Source: Pseudofabraea citricarpa (taxonomy: Eukaryota; Ascomycota; Leotiomycetes; Helotiales; Dermateaceae). Taken from it: a stretch of DNA of 64,000 nucleotides. Within the stretch, counting starts at the first letter, position 1, and the number at the start of each line of letters is the position of its first letter. Positions 42,606-54,698 of the stretch are shown here, piece by piece. Where the stretch lies: contig JAPWGK010000006.1 of assembly GCA_029641185.1 (NCBI GenBank), positions 1,116,001 through 1,180,000 of the forward strand. The letters are read 5' to 3'. The notes beneath the pieces are model-generated. The model saw only the letters and a program-made list of their open reading frames with translations. It was not told the DNA's origin and ran no database searches. The position numbers were made by a program, and so were the translations under genes.

Positions 42606-45304
42606 ATGCCACCTCGTAGAGGAGCGGTCCAATACGATGACTACAGGGTCGCGGTGCAACAGGTATCCATCTAGCAGTCCTTCTGTCGCCTCTGATATTA
42701 TGGACTGACACTTGCAGATAATCCTATCCTCTTCGGACTCCGACTATCTCGACCAGCTTATCCCCGCCCTCAAAGATGCCACCATCTCCAACCGAACGCC
42801 TGGGCTCATGCAAGGCTTGTCCCAATATGCTGACGAGCGTGAGGCCGACATTGAACGAATTGGCCTGACCAAGCACGATGAATTTTTGAAGTCTGTCAAT
42901 CAACTCCAAGAGGTTCGAGAAGGAACCGTGGCCCTGACCTCTGAGATCCTCAAGCTCAATCAGTCCATTCAAGCAAGCACCGAGAAACTGGCAGGCCAGA
43001 AGGGAGCCTTGGTGGACACGAGGGCAGTTCGCCAGAATATTGCAGAGGCCTCGGAAGCTCTGAAGGAGTCTTTGAAAATCTTACATGCGGTCAACCAGGC
43101 ACACGATCTGATAAGGAAGAAGAAGTACTATGGGGCTTTGAAAGCGTTGGATGATCTCCAGAACGAACATCTAATTCCAACCATCCAAAACAAATATGCA
43201 ACTCAGCACAAGCTTGCGGATATAATCCAAAAGTCAATACCCTCGTCGCAAAAAGCAATATCTGAAGCGGTGATGTCCGATTTGAATACCTGGCTGTACC
43301 GAATCCGAGAGACGTCACAGTTTCTTGGTGAGGTCGCCTTTTACCATACCGAGCTGAGGAGGACGAGGCAAAAGCAACGAATGGAAAATGACCCTTATTT
43401 GCGGGCATTCAAGCTAAACTCTGCTATTGAGTTGGTGTTCGACGAGAGTGAGGAGTTTGATGTGTTGGATAATGAAGAGTTACAGGTTGATTTCACACCA
43501 TTATTCGAGTGCTTACATATACACGAAGCTCTTGGGCAGAGCGAGAAGTTCAAGGCAGACTACGCAGCCACAAGAAGGCGTCAAAAGGAACTGCTGTTGC
43601 CTAGTTCTGTCAGCCTTATGGATGAGGAGGATGATTCTAGTCTCAGCAGTCTCCTTGAGGGCATTGCAGGGTTTGCAATTATTGAGAGAGCTACAATGAG
43701 ACGAGCACATAATCTGCGCTCACCTGTTGATGTAAGCACCATGAAATTAAGTCAAATCCTTTCGCTGACAAGCACGTCAAGGTCGATGAACTTTGGGACT
43801 CCATGTGCCAAACGGCGATTTCTTTGATATCGAAAGCGCTGAACGAGGTTGATAACGCTGAAGTTCTACTAAAAATTAAAGGAGTGATCGCATTATTCAT
43901 TCAGACAATGGATGTAAGTTATTAGATCAGCAAATTTTGAACAGTTCAATGCTCATTCGCATAAAGGGATGGGGTTATTCGGTATCGTCGCTGGACATGT
44001 TCCTTCTCAAACTATTTGAGAAATATGCCGAGTTGCTGAAGAGAAGGTTTAGTGATGACTTCCAAGAGGTATGCAATATACATCACCATTCAAGACATAT
44101 CGTTGACAAAAGCAGATTGTTTCCACAGATGATTACATGCCTATGCCAATTAGCAACCTCGATGAGTATGACAAGGTAGTGAACGTCAGTTGGTACGCGC
44201 CGGACAAGCCAAGAGAAGAACTCACGTATGGACACCATATCAGAAACGATCAATCCTTGCTAATCATCTCCCAGATTTCCTTGTGTACTACCATTTTCTC
44301 AGATGTACCCCCTATGTTGTATTGACATCAGGAACTTCCTGAACCAGTTTTATTTCTTTTCGGACGACCATTTCCAACATCCTAATGTCATTGACGAAAC
44401 CTTGAAGCGGGTAAGCATACAAAACAATCAAATAAACCTTTTCCGGCTGGCTAACCATTCTGGGTAGTCTTTGGACCAGCTTCTCTCTGAGAAGGTCTGC
44501 AAGTCACTTGTGGAGAGACTCAGTTCACAGTATCTAGGTCAGATTGTTCAAATTCTGATCAACTTGGAACATTTTGAGACAGCATGCCAAGAACTAGAAC
44601 AACTTCTGATAGCTGCTCGTTCATCTACCTCCGCCGGTGGACCTATCGTTCTTAATGCCACCGAAGAATTCCGTGGAAATAAAAAAACCGCCGAAAAGCG
44701 GATCTTCGAACTTGTCAATTCAAAGATCGATGATCTTGTAGAAACAGCTGAATACGACTGGTAAGTTGCAGTTACAATCCATTTCGCCCATCAGTATATT
44801 GACTTTGAATGACAGGACGGCCCCGACGCTAGAAACAGAGCCAAGTAATTACATGCAAACCCTGACTAGATACCTCTCCAACATTATGAACTCAACACTA
44901 CTGGGACTACCTAGGGAGATCAAGGAGCTCATTTATTTTGACGCCCTGAGTCACGCAGCCAACATGATTTTGGTAAGTACTTAGCCCAAGCAGTACCTTC
45001 TGCGTTCCTAATAAATCTATAGGCATTACCTCTTTCTCCTGACGTCAAGAAAATCAATCCTAATGGTGTGGCAGCTCTTGCAAAGGATGTGGACTATCTT
45101 GCCGAGTTTGTGGATAGCCTGGAAAATGCACCCATTCTCCGAGAGAATTTAGATGAGCTGCAACAAACCGTCCTGCTCATGCAAACCGAGAATCCTGATG
45201 AGTTCTTTGACATATCGGCGAGGAACAAAAAGTTTGGTAGAGTCGACGCTATGAATGGGCCGAAGATCCTCGAGAAGTACAGCGCCTTGAGGTTGATTGC
45301 TTGA
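42606..45304 (+). CDS. sec15: Exocyst complex subunit Sec15
   Basis: Nine exons: 42606-42662, 42718-43731, 43782-43913, 43967-44068, 44116-44225, 44275-44410, 44468-44760, 44816-44972, 45023-45304; 760 residues, typical for Sec15. Sec15 is the exocyst subunit that binds the vesicle GTPase Sec4 and tethers secretory vesicles at growth sites such as hyphal tips. Recognisable blocks are IILSSSDSDYLDQLIPALKD, ASEALKESLKILHAVNQAHD, YATRRRQKELLLPSSV-like sequence, VDELWDSMCQTA, RRFSDDFQEIVSTDDYMPMP, the CCIDIRNFLNQFYFFSDDHF segment and the end DEFFDISARNKKFGRVDAMN. All introns are 47-57 bp with canonical ends and phases match. Convergent with hap5, whose stop is about 300 bp away. Confidence 0.95.
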
Positions 45305-45601
45305 GGAATATCTCTAACTTTTTTTTAGGCTCACTCGTTCCATTCAGAGTCCTACCAGAACTGACAGGCTTGCCAATTTCTCGTCTAGATTTGGTATGAT
45401 GTAAGCTGCCTCATCAGTAGACGTCCAAAAGGTGCTCTGGCAACGTGCTTTGAATTCCAGGGTCATGCATTACTACTACACCACTGATGCCGTCAAACAA
45501 TCTCGCAAAACACACAATCTTGATTATGAACCTAACTCCATGTCCCGTTTACCATGATATCATTGTCCTCCTTTCTTCCAACCCAGCACACCAACAACAA
45601 T

Positions 45602-46807
45602 TTAACCAACCTCATAATCCCTCTCGCCCTCAGCATCAGCATCACCTTCGCCACCGTCATGTCGAGGGTAATTGTGACCAGCGTCCTGTCCTACGGAAGG
45701 ATCTTGTGGGCGCTGTGGAACATGGTACATTTGCTAAATTGGATCAGTATAAAGATTCTCATCATGTTACAATCTGGGAATATACCTGCTGAGCTTGCAT
45801 AGGTGGGTAGCCATACATCCCTTCTATCTCGCTATACATTTGCTGTGGCGGAGCTCCATATGTAGCACCAGGGCCTGGTTGGACCTGAGCAGAGTACATA
45901 TTTTGTTGTTGGCGATAATCATCTGGAGCAAGGCCATGGCCCAGGGTATAATCTGGTGGGGGCATAGCATGTTGCTGAGCTGGATGACCAGGTTGTTGTG
46001 GCATACTGGGATGTTGAGTGGGGATCTGAGCCGCGCCCGTAGGAGGCTGTGGAGGGGCAGCGCCAGGGCCAGTGGCCCTTTTTGCGTGAGATGCAGCTTC
46101 CTCTCGGGGTACAATGTCAATCAAGAAATCAAACATGTCCGACTTCGCTAATGCAGATGCAATATCTGATCTTTGAAGGGTTCGACGCTTGTTCTCTTCA
46201 GCATGGATCCACGCGCGCATAGTAAGCTCCGTGATAAAGATGTCACATCCCTTTGCAAATAAGATTGGTGCCTCGGCAGAAATCATTTTTACCTCTGGAT
46301 CAGCCTTCATGACTTTCTTGATGCGAGCCAAAGGTAGCTGATGAAGCTTGTAGTCATGCGTGTCACTTTCAAGGTGATTGATGATCTGCTGCCAGTATGT
46401 GGTGAGGATGTCCTTGTACGTGCCATGGAGTCCTTGGTTAACCTAGCACCCATCAGCGTTTGTGACCGTCGCAAGCAAGAGAAAACGTACATTGGCCCAC
46501 GCGCCGGTATAGAACTCGGCAACAGGTGCATAGCCTTGAGCAGAAAGCTTTGTATGTGTTAGTCAATCCCCATATATTGGTTTTGCATCAATTTGGATGA
46601 GGTCAGGGTACATACTGCGGCGCTGGCACCTAGAAGGGACTACATTAGCCAATGAACAATTGAGCGCGTGCGGGTTGTTTGCGCGACAAGACGGGTGTTT
46701 GTCGACGTACCAAAATGTCCGCCCTGATTGGTATCATACACGGGCTGCTGGCGTTGCTGCTGCTGTTGCTGTCCATGGGACGAACTCGGTGGGTTCTGCG
46801 GATCCAT
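45602..46807 (-). CDS. hap5: CCAAT-binding complex subunit Hap5 (NF-YC)
   Basis: Five exons: 46807-46711, 46629-46616, 46547-46491, 46442-45786, 45733-45602 (introns 81, 68, 48, 52 bp); 318 residues. Hap5 pairs with Hap3 through histone folds and, with Hap2, binds CCAAT boxes to control respiration, iron and redox genes. The N-terminus is Gln-rich, then [20 protein letters not shown] and [19 protein letters not shown]. The histone-fold core reads [40 protein letters not shown] and [20 protein letters not shown], intact. The C-terminus is Pro/Gln/Tyr-rich and ends in an acidic exon ([17 protein letters not shown]). Exon 2 is a 14-base micro-exon encoding the ASAA part; it is needed to keep the conserved frame. 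Confidence 0.94.
46616..46629 (-). other. 14-nt micro-exon of hap5
   Basis: GTGCCAGCGCCGCA between CCCTTCTAG and GTATGTACC (minus strand). It joins GGHFG to ASAA and LSAQGYAP. Skipping it would shift the frame. Confidence 0.8.
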
Positions 46808-48238
46808 CTTCGCGTGCCGGAGGAGCTGGAGGAGTTCTTGGGGATCCTAATGGCCTGGTTTGAGGCTTCTCAGTGAGATGCGACAACAATCGCAATGCTT
46901 CTGCTTATGCGCCTTGTCGCGGGTTGTTTACGGGTAATTGATGGGCCACCACGTTCAGCCGAGTGCAAAGATTGCGACGCGGTCTGGAAGTCGAAGAGGG
47001 TGAATGGGGGCGAGCGGCGGGATGGTCTGGTTTATCTGGGAAGATCCAATGCGCTCTGGTATGCAGTGCGCAACAGCACTGATGCTGATGGATGTTGATG
47101 TTGATGCTGTTGCTGTTGCAGTTGCAGAATGGGGGAGAGTGATTGGTCACCTTGGGTGCTTTTTGCCGGTACGGAACGAGGTTGGAGGTTGGAGGTTGGG
47201 GGGTTGGCGGCGCGGCTCTGTGGGAAACGCTGGGAAGGTGCTGAAGGCTGAATGCTGGGTGCTGAGGAGTGAAGGCTGAAGTGAAGGCTGAAGCACGAAG
47301 ACTGCTGTTGCCGGTTGTGTCCAAGCTCCGGCGGGGTCGGGGTCGTGTTGTCGGTTGAGCCACTCTTCGTGACCTGATCGGCAACCAACAGAGTCGTCGA
47401 ATAGCTCCCAGATTCTGCTGCTTGGTCTCGCTCTACCACTGTGCTGTGCTGTAAGTAAGGTATGTGCTATGTATGCGTGGGTGGGGAATGACGGGGTTAT
47501 ATGTATGTCGACTCTTCCGGAAACAAGAAGAAAAAAACAAGGCCGCCTTGGGGGTTTCTTTTGGTTCCCACCATTATATCATGTCACGGCAAGCCCGTCG
47601 TCACAGTGGGACAACTCATCACTGCAGCTTCATTTCATCCCCCAGCCTCAGCCCCAGCCCGGCTTTTTGCAAGGTATAAAGGTGTGAGTCGGTGTGAGAG
47701 CCTGCCAACCTGGAGGGGAGAGGGAGGCATTGGGAATAGTGCCACAGCCCTCACGGCAGCCTCGCATGGTCTGCTTTTTCGAGGCCGCAATACTGCTACG
47801 GATGATGTGGATTGATGCCCGACTTTGCTATACACATCCAGAAATCCGAGCAGAGTAAACGATGACGGCGTGGAATTTATTCAATATAGTCTGTCGTGGT
47901 CAGCCACGTCAACCGAGAGTCATTGTCTGAACCACGAGGGGAAACGGGTATTCTTGAAAGTAGAGGCTAAGATATATTGCATTCTAAAAGCTTCACTCAC
48001 CGAAAGATAAATGGCAAGGTTGAATGTCCAGCAGCAGGGAAAACTCTCTCTGTCTCTGGCTCTATTTCTATCATGTGACTGGTTTTGCTCTCTCCGGTCA
48101 CGTGAAAGAGCTAGTCCTTAAAGGGTAAGCTTCGGATCTTACTAGCGCTAGTCCCGCCGACCTCCAGAACATTTTTTTTGCTGCTTGAGAAGAAGCGACT
48201 CGACTCTTCTTACAATCATCCAGTTGTAGTTCAACAGT
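46808..48238. other. Divergent region between hap5 and fcf2
   Basis: 1.4 kb. It holds a GATGTT/GCTGTT trinucleotide-like repeat (about 47081-47127) and a GGTTGGA repeat (about 47181-47207), both within about 400 bp of the hap5 start, so likely in its leader or promoter. No gene seen; forward ORFs at 47464-47815 overlap in three frames. Confidence 0.5.
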
Positions 48239-49246
48239 ATGGCTGAAGACAACGATCTTTCTGAGGCGCAAATCTTAGAACTTCTACAGAATGCTGAGCA
48301 GAGACTGAAGCTTTCTCGCCCAAATGGGCAGACTGTGGTCCAGAGCACGTCGTTGTCTTCGCTGCAGATGAGGTATGCCAACTATTCACCTCCAACCCAA
48401 CGATACATTGAGCTGACCCCAAATAGCATTGCAAATGGCAGTTCCGAACCAACCCCATCTTACCTGACATCCACCAGTCAAGGAGTTCACTTGAACTCAG
48501 CACAGCTAGCCAAACCTGAAGAGCGCAAACTTGCAAACGGGATCCGGCGCGTCGAAGAACCTGTCAAGGTCCGCAGCTCTAAGGTAAGACCTGCATCTTC
48601 TTTCTATCTTTACGAATTCTTCTATGAGGAAAATTTATCCCAATTTCAACTTGACGCAGACTTTCGGCCCCGTCTTGGGTGCCACCCTGCAATAATGATG
48701 TTCTTAATATTCATAGTTACGCTGAGAAGAAACCAACTACTTTACATCTGTTTTACGGTTATTTTGTTGGTGCGAGACTGATTTTTCTCTCCAGGACAAG
48801 AAACCAAATGCTGGTCCAGCGCACTTCAACATGCCTAGAACCGTCATAACTCCCGAATTAAAGCGCGACCTCCAGTTGCTCAAAATGAGAGCTGTCTTGG
48901 ATCCCAAAAGATTCTGTACGTGTCCTCGGATTTCAACAACAATTATGTCTTCGTGAGCACTACTGACAATTTCTCTTTCACAGATAAAAAGGAAAACTCC
49001 AAGGCTCAGATCCCAGAGTTCTCCCAGGTTGGTACCGTCATTGAAGGTCCCACTGAGTACTTTAGCGCCCGACTCTCGAACAAGGAAAGAAAGAGAACAT
49101 TCGTCGAAGAGGTACTTGCTGGAGAGAAGGAAACCAAACGCTTCAAGTCGAAGTACGGCGAGATTGTAGCGTCCAAATCGAGTGGCAAGAAGGCACACTA
49201 TAAGAAATTGAAAGAAATGAGACGTGGAGGCCCATCCAGAGGCTGA
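48239..49246 (+). CDS. fcf2: rRNA-processing protein Fcf2
   Basis: Exons 48239-48583, 48795-48915 and 48984-49246; 242 residues as read. Fcf2 acts in the SSU processome at early pre-rRNA cleavages (A0-A2). The C-terminal Fcf2 domain (residues 116-242) is clear: AHFNMPRTVITPELKRDLQL, LKMRAVLDPKRFYKKENS, then FSQVGTVIEGPTEYFSARLS, RKRTFVEEVLAGE, KYGEIVASKSSGKKAHYKKL. The N-terminal part is weakly conserved. Two points: intron 1 (211 bp) is much longer than its neighbours' introns; and a 54-bp stretch 48373-48426 (GTATGC...CTGAC...ATAG) could be an extra in-frame intron removing 18 residues. Divergent from hap5. Confidence 0.9.
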
Positions 49247-49895
49247 AAGATCGTGGGGTTCAAGTTCCAACTTGCACAACCAGATAACCAACCAAATCCA
49301 CCAAAGGTATGGCACGGCATACAGCCCACGGAGTATGACATTACAAATGCAAAGTCTCTGTTCGGTGTTGCTGTGTCTTGGCTTAGGAAGACGGGGTGAC
49401 CCGATTCCAGTCAAATAGACAACCGGCGCCCGCAGTATGCTCTCATTAGTAGCAACTGCAGGGTATGCAGAGCACACCCGGCTGAATAGAAAGCCCTGGT
49501 ATCTTATCAAGCCCAGGCTTGTTTGTACAATCGACCATGGTAGGAATACCACTTGAGACGATTGTTTGCTGCCTTGAACCGTGTCGTATAGTGTCCAGTA
49601 TTAGGTAGAATAAATAACCAACCAACTCAAAATACCGGAATTTTTTTCTTGCTGTAATGACTCGGTGAAGAATCAAGATAAAAAATTACCACAAATATTA
49701 TAAAAGTGTCGCTCACAAGCTGTCAACAGACTTGGTCTTTGTGATTTGCAGTCGTGTGCCTCTGCTGGCATTTTAAGCCGTCGGCGGGAGGATCGCAAGC
49801 GGCCGCTCTCGTTCTTTGTGTCACGAGAGATACCCGAGTGTACTTGAGAAATATTTAGATGCTCTCCAGGACAAACTTTAAGCCCCACGACAGCC
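49247..49895. other. Intergenic region between fcf2 and rsm10
   Basis: 649 bp of fcf2 3' UTR and rsm10 promoter. Reverse ORFs here are antisense or short; nothing else seen. Confidence 0.5.
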
Positions 49896-50917
49896 ATGAC
49901 AACTCCAGCTTGTGTACGATTATCATTGCGAGGCCTTGGGCGGGCAGTGGTACGTATCTTATAGATGTCCAATGTGACATACAGGGGCGCGACTGATGCT
50001 GTAGACAGGCAAAGCCATCCTTTCAACCATCACGAGCTCAAAACCTCTCTACTGAAATCAATTCATTAAGAAATTGTCGCAGATATGCCTCAAGTGCAGT
50101 AGTGTAAGAGTGTTCGTCAAACTGCTTGAACAGAAGCTGATTGGACTTTAGCTCTGATTCAGCAGCCAAAATAGAACCTCCGTACGAACCACCACCGCTC
50201 AGATTCCCCCTCCCTCTTCTTACATATTAGTAGACCTCAAGAACCCGATGCTGCTAGTATTATATCAGACCTGCGATTACCTCGAAGTGTGCAGGCCGTT
50301 TACCTGCGACCTCTGCGACGAGAAGCCAAATACGGCATACCATCATGCGATTTACAAATGCGATCATACAACGTCCGCAACCTCGAATTCTTCGCAGACT
50401 TCGCTCTGCGTGCGGCATACTATCTCAACCTCCCGGCCTTTGGGCCCATTCCTCTGCCACGGATTACGGAGAGATGGACGGTCCCCAAGGACAATTTCAT
50501 CTACAAGAAGTCGCAGGAGAATTTTGAGCGAAAGACTCTACGAAGACTTATCCAGATTAAGGATGGACATCCTGAGACTGTCTCCATATGGCTGGCTTTC
50601 TTGAAGCAACATGCTTACTATGGAATTGGTATGAAAGCTAATATCTGGGAGTATAATGAGCTTGGTTGGTTCCCTCTCTTCTAAGCTATATGCGGCTGTA
50701 TTGATCTAACATTTGCACAGACGTTGCCAAATCAATGGATGGTAGTCTTGAGGAACTGAAGGAAATTATGGAGCCGAAATGGACACAGTTTGGACGTGGT
50801 CTTTCTCAAGAGACTGCGGATAAGGTGGTAGAGCTCATGAACAGCGAGAACTTCAGGGTGGCTTCTGGTGGCATTGCACCCATGATGCAAGATGTCCCTA
50901 GAATAGAAAAACAATGA
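49896..50917 (+). CDS. rsm10: Mitochondrial small-subunit ribosomal protein uS10m
   Basis: Five exons: 49896-49949, 50009-50103, 50152-50181, 50231-50664, 50721-50917; 269 residues. Part of the mitoribosomal small subunit. The N-terminus is basic and Ser-rich (mitochondrial targeting). The uS10 core is clear: DLRLPRSVQAVYLRPLRREA, CDLQMRSYNVRNLEFFADFA, ALRAAYYLNLPAFGPIPLPR, then ITERWTVPKDNFIYKKSQEN and ERKTLRRLIQIKDGHPETV. The 30-base exon 3 with donor GTACGA is inferred because it is the only arrangement that joins the leader frame to the core frame without stops. The last exon (DVAKSMDGSLEELKEIM...) matches fungal extensions. Confidence 0.9.
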
Positions 50918-51258
50918 TTGGCTGCAAGCTAATTTGTATTTCTATCGAAAAGAAGAGAAAGTACCGAAGGGGTTCGGTTTTGTAATGTTATGTGTTGCAA
51001 TACATAGAGGGATGGATGGAGTGTATCATAGTGGTAAATACAAGATTTGGCTACCTTAATTATGCAAAACACTTTACCTGTAAGACACGGCTATGAATCT
51101 TATTTTTGCCCTTATACTCTCCCACTTGTAACTACCTCGTATTAATAACTGCTGAGATGTACATTAAACCAATCATCACGTGGTTTCGTGAGACCTCGCG
51201 TTTTACTTGAGCTTCTTTTGTTCTTGCTCCTGAACATGGTCTAACAAAGGTAGCAGCA
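50918..51258. other. Short intergenic region
   Basis: 341 bp of rsm10 3' UTR and the promoter of the tryptophanyl-tRNA synthetase gene. Nothing notable. Two mitochondrial translation genes lie in tandem across it. Confidence 0.5.
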
Positions 51259-52681
51259 ATGTTTCTAGCGTGCGGCAAAACAGCATCAAGTCAATCCTCG
51301 AGACGGGCAATTATTCGAGCTCATAGAAAAGCACCAAACTGGTCGCAGAACCAATTGTCACTACCCAATGCGACACGATGCCTCTCTAGCCAGTCTCCTG
51401 GACAGGATCAGGTGATATTCTCCGGCATCCAACCCACAGGCATACCACACCTTGGGAATTATTTAGGAGCCCTACAACAATGGGTCAAGCTGCAAGACTC
51501 GGCAGCTGCGTCAGTAAAGCTCATATACTCCGTCGTAGACTTGCATGCTATTACGATTCCCCAGCAGCCACAACAACTCAGGCAATGGAAGAGAGAAGCC
51601 ATGGCAACGCTCTTGGCCATTGGGTTAAATCCTGATCGGTCGATTTTGTTTTATCAATCGTCGGTCAGTACCTACGATTTTTCTTGATGGGTAGATAGGT
51701 GGTTAAGGGTTCAGAAGCTAATGTTATATGCTTGATAGGTTCAAGCTCATGCGGAACTCATGTGGATTCTTAGTTGCACGGCGTCGATGGGATATCTTTC
51801 TCGTATGACACAGTGGAAGGTAATTTTCTCAGGATAATCTTGGGTCATCTAATTTGTGGACTGACAGCTTTTTGTGTAGAGTAAGCTTTCTTTAAAAGAT
51901 GATGCTTCTCCACTCGATGGCGGTAGCAAATCGAAACTCAAACTAGGCTTATTTTCTTATCCTGTCTTGCAGGCCGCTGATATTCTCGTACACCGGTATG
52001 ATTTCCTTTAAATTTCCTCATACGGTCCTCAACTGACGTACCCTAGAGCTACACACGTACCCGTAGGTGAAGACCAGAGTCAGCATCTGGAATTCGCTCG
52101 CGAATGTGTGACGAATTTCAACCACGCTTATGGACCTCATCTGGTCGTTCCTCAAACGATTACATGTAAGTCACTCCCTCGATATTGATATTGCCACCAC
52201 AAAGAAAATTAACAAACTCCCAGCTCCCGCCAAAAGAGTCATGTCTCTCCAAGACGCTCATGCCAAAATGTCCAAATCACACGCCGACCCACGATCACGG
52301 ATCCTATTAACTGATACCCCGGAGGAAATAACCCGCAAATTGAAGTCTGCACTGACAGATTCCACAAATGCGGTATCTTACTCGCCATCCACAAGACCGG
52401 GTGTCTCTAATCTACTAGAACTTCTTTCGCATCTTGATAAAGATGGAAGAAGTCCGAGTGAGTTGGCAGAAGTCCATAAGGATTTGAATCTCGGACAGTT
52501 TAAGAGGACGGTTGCGGATGCTCTATCCAATGGGTTGGAGGCGATCAGGGCGCGTTACCAGGAAGTGATGGCAGAAGACGAGGGGAGATACGTGGACTAT
52601 GTTGCTGTGAAGGGTGGAGAAAAGGCCAAGGCGAACGCTGATGCTACCATGGCGCTTGTGAGGGAAGCTATTGGCTTTTGA
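51259..52681 (+). CDS. msw1: Mitochondrial tryptophanyl-tRNA synthetase
   Basis: Five exons: 51259-51663, 51739-51819, 51880-51995, 52047-52165, 52224-52681; 392 residues. It charges tRNA-Trp in mitochondria. The first 45 residues are rich in Ser/Arg, a targeting peptide. The class-I HIGH equivalent is HLGN at 64-67 in [22 protein letters not shown] is exact at 255-259. Other bacterial-type TrpRS blocks are [55 protein letters not shown] and the late helix [20 protein letters not shown]. All essential motifs are intact. It follows rsm10 in the same direction. Confidence 0.95.
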
Positions 52682-53624
52682 GATGTTCAAGGCCATATGT
52701 ACAAAGAAACAGGTGTATTATAGTTGTGCTACATAGACGTAGGTGTAGGATACCACCATGTTCAGCAAAATATTGATTTTCCCTCGTTCTATTTTGTGAA
52801 GAGAAAAAGGGGAGAAAAGATTGTAATACGACCCAATAATCTCACGAGTCCAGTTCACCCCAGGGAAAGCATCGATTCATGCAACTTCCCTCTTGCAAGA
52901 GCTTGAGAAGTAATTGTCACGCAGAGAACAGAATCAAGCGATGACCCCCGGAATACAAATCTTCCCGCTCAGGACCTCCCTTCATATTTGTGATCTTTAA
53001 TTTAACTAATTCTCCAAAGTTTTCTCACAACTCCCTTACGTTTATCAATCTCTTGCCTTCCGACCCCCACGTCATGTTCTCGCTAGCTATGCTAACTGAC
53101 TTGAGAGTCTATTTGGGATTCAAAATAATCTACACGACAAGCATACCGTAGCGAGTTTTGAGCTTTGTGCTATGCGCCCTATGAGCATACGAGCTTGCAG
53201 AGGATGGGCCTGGCTAGAACGTGTGTGTGGGTGCAAAAACATCGATTACTTGTGTAGCATACAGTAAAGATTTTTTTTTTCCAAAGTTTTCTGCTCCACT
53301 CCGCTTGGGAATCGTTTCTAATTCTGGACAATAAACTTGTTTCTTTCTTTAAACGCTGCTATACGGTCGGGTTACGGAATCATGATAAAATTTTGCTTCT
53401 TAATGTGCAAAGACCATTATTTCCACCATCTAAATATTGGGTGGGTGGCTGCTTGTCTTCCGACAAGCCTGGCATAATGGCAGGTGCACATTTATGACAC
53501 TTTGGTGTGCGCTTCCCTCTCAAATCGGTTGTGGGTTTAGGATCTTCCGGATGAGGGAAGTTCCTGCATTGATTTCTTTACTGCCAAGCGAATGCCATAC
53601 TACTCGAAGCCTCAGATGTACGGA
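52682..53624. other. Convergent 3' region
   Basis: 943 bp between the msw1 and rce1 gene ends. AT-rich with a T-run near 53271-53280; short ORFs only. Nothing recognised. Confidence 0.5.
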
Positions 53625-54698
53625 TTAGAACTGCGTCAATGCTAACTTGCTCTCAGTTAACGGCCACAAGAGCTTCCACCAACTCACGGCACCGATGACC
53701 AGCAGAACGTAGTAGGCAATGGTCCATACTATTCCCAGCTCGCGAGAGTTGGAGGTCCGGTCCTCGCTTCTCTTCCCTTCGCCAATATCGGGACCTATTA
53801 CAGTCTCGCCAGCGCTCACTTTACCCCAAAATCTTGGGAATCCCATCCAGTTGCAGAATGCATGTACTAAGATGACACTAAGTAAACTTCCGCCTCGAAG
53901 ATACAAAAATGTTGCATAACCACCGAACAGTGTAGTGTATGTGAATTGTAAAAGAGAGCGAAGTAATGCACCCACCACTGGCGTATGTGGGTGTGTTATA
54001 CGAAATTCGTAAAAATGATGAATGTGTGCAAGGCCAAATATGACAGGAGTTAGGAATATTGTGGTGAAGTTTGACGTTTCAGAGAGGAGAAGTAGGGGAA
54101 CGGAGGCGGAGCGAAACAGGACTTCTTCTGTAACAGGACCCTGCATGAAGTGTTAAAAAAAAAGAAAATATTGTCTTCTGGCAGTGTGAACATACTGCAA
54201 CGATATTCCGCCAGCCTATCCAACCGCTGACAATCTCATCGAGACCCCGAAGATGTATCCAATCTCGCCAACCGCCCTCGACAATGCCTGCCTCGAACAG
54301 AGGGCCAATGAAGAGGATGGCTGTCAAGCCCACATACTTGACTGATTCCTGGACGCCGATCGGGAAAACCCCCATTTGGTGGATAGCCTTAATGGGACTG
54401 CCATCATCAAGGGTTGATAATATTACGAGGGTCGAAAGACAACATATCATACACGAGGCTGTGACTGATCTTATTCGGTTGCGGATGACAGAAGGCGCAT
54501 CGCGGGATAGTTGCGGCGACGGTCGAGTCGTTGCAGAGAGATAGAATGGGAGGACGTAGACAACAGTGTAGAGAACCTGGAGCACAGCATCAGTACAGCT
54601 CGCAGAGCTTCATGCCGCGCGCGGTAAGGACGGATACGGACCAGCAGGAATATGGCAAGGGTCGTACTGATGTCAGGAGCTTTAGGTTCTGTTGACAT
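53625..54698 (-). CDS. rce1: CAAX prenyl protease 2 (Rce1)
   Basis: Three exons: 54698-54642, 54576-54196, 54140-53625 (introns 65 and 55 bp, phase 0), 317 residues. Rce1 removes the last three residues of farnesylated CAAX proteins such as Ras in the ER membrane. The active-site residues of the ABI/Rce1 family are visible: EE at 151-152 with R156 (TEEVLFR), H185 in FGLAHIHHFYE, and H239 with N243 in LVHAFCNWMG. Multiple hydrophobic helices surround them. The N-terminus contains LYTVVYVLPFYLSATTRPSP and LSRDAPSVIRNRIRSVT, conserved in fungal Rce1. The start (MSTEPKAPDIS) is the first ATG in frame. Divergent from the serine-rich gene 2 kb away. Confidence 0.94.

Noticed and set aside
46711..46807. 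Apparent frameshift in the first exon of hap5
   Set aside because: On recounting the bases the frame runs without a break from the ATG to GGHF; it was a reading slip.
48737..49552. 271-codon reverse ORF
   Set aside because: Antisense to fcf2, which has a clear conserved domain on the forward strand.
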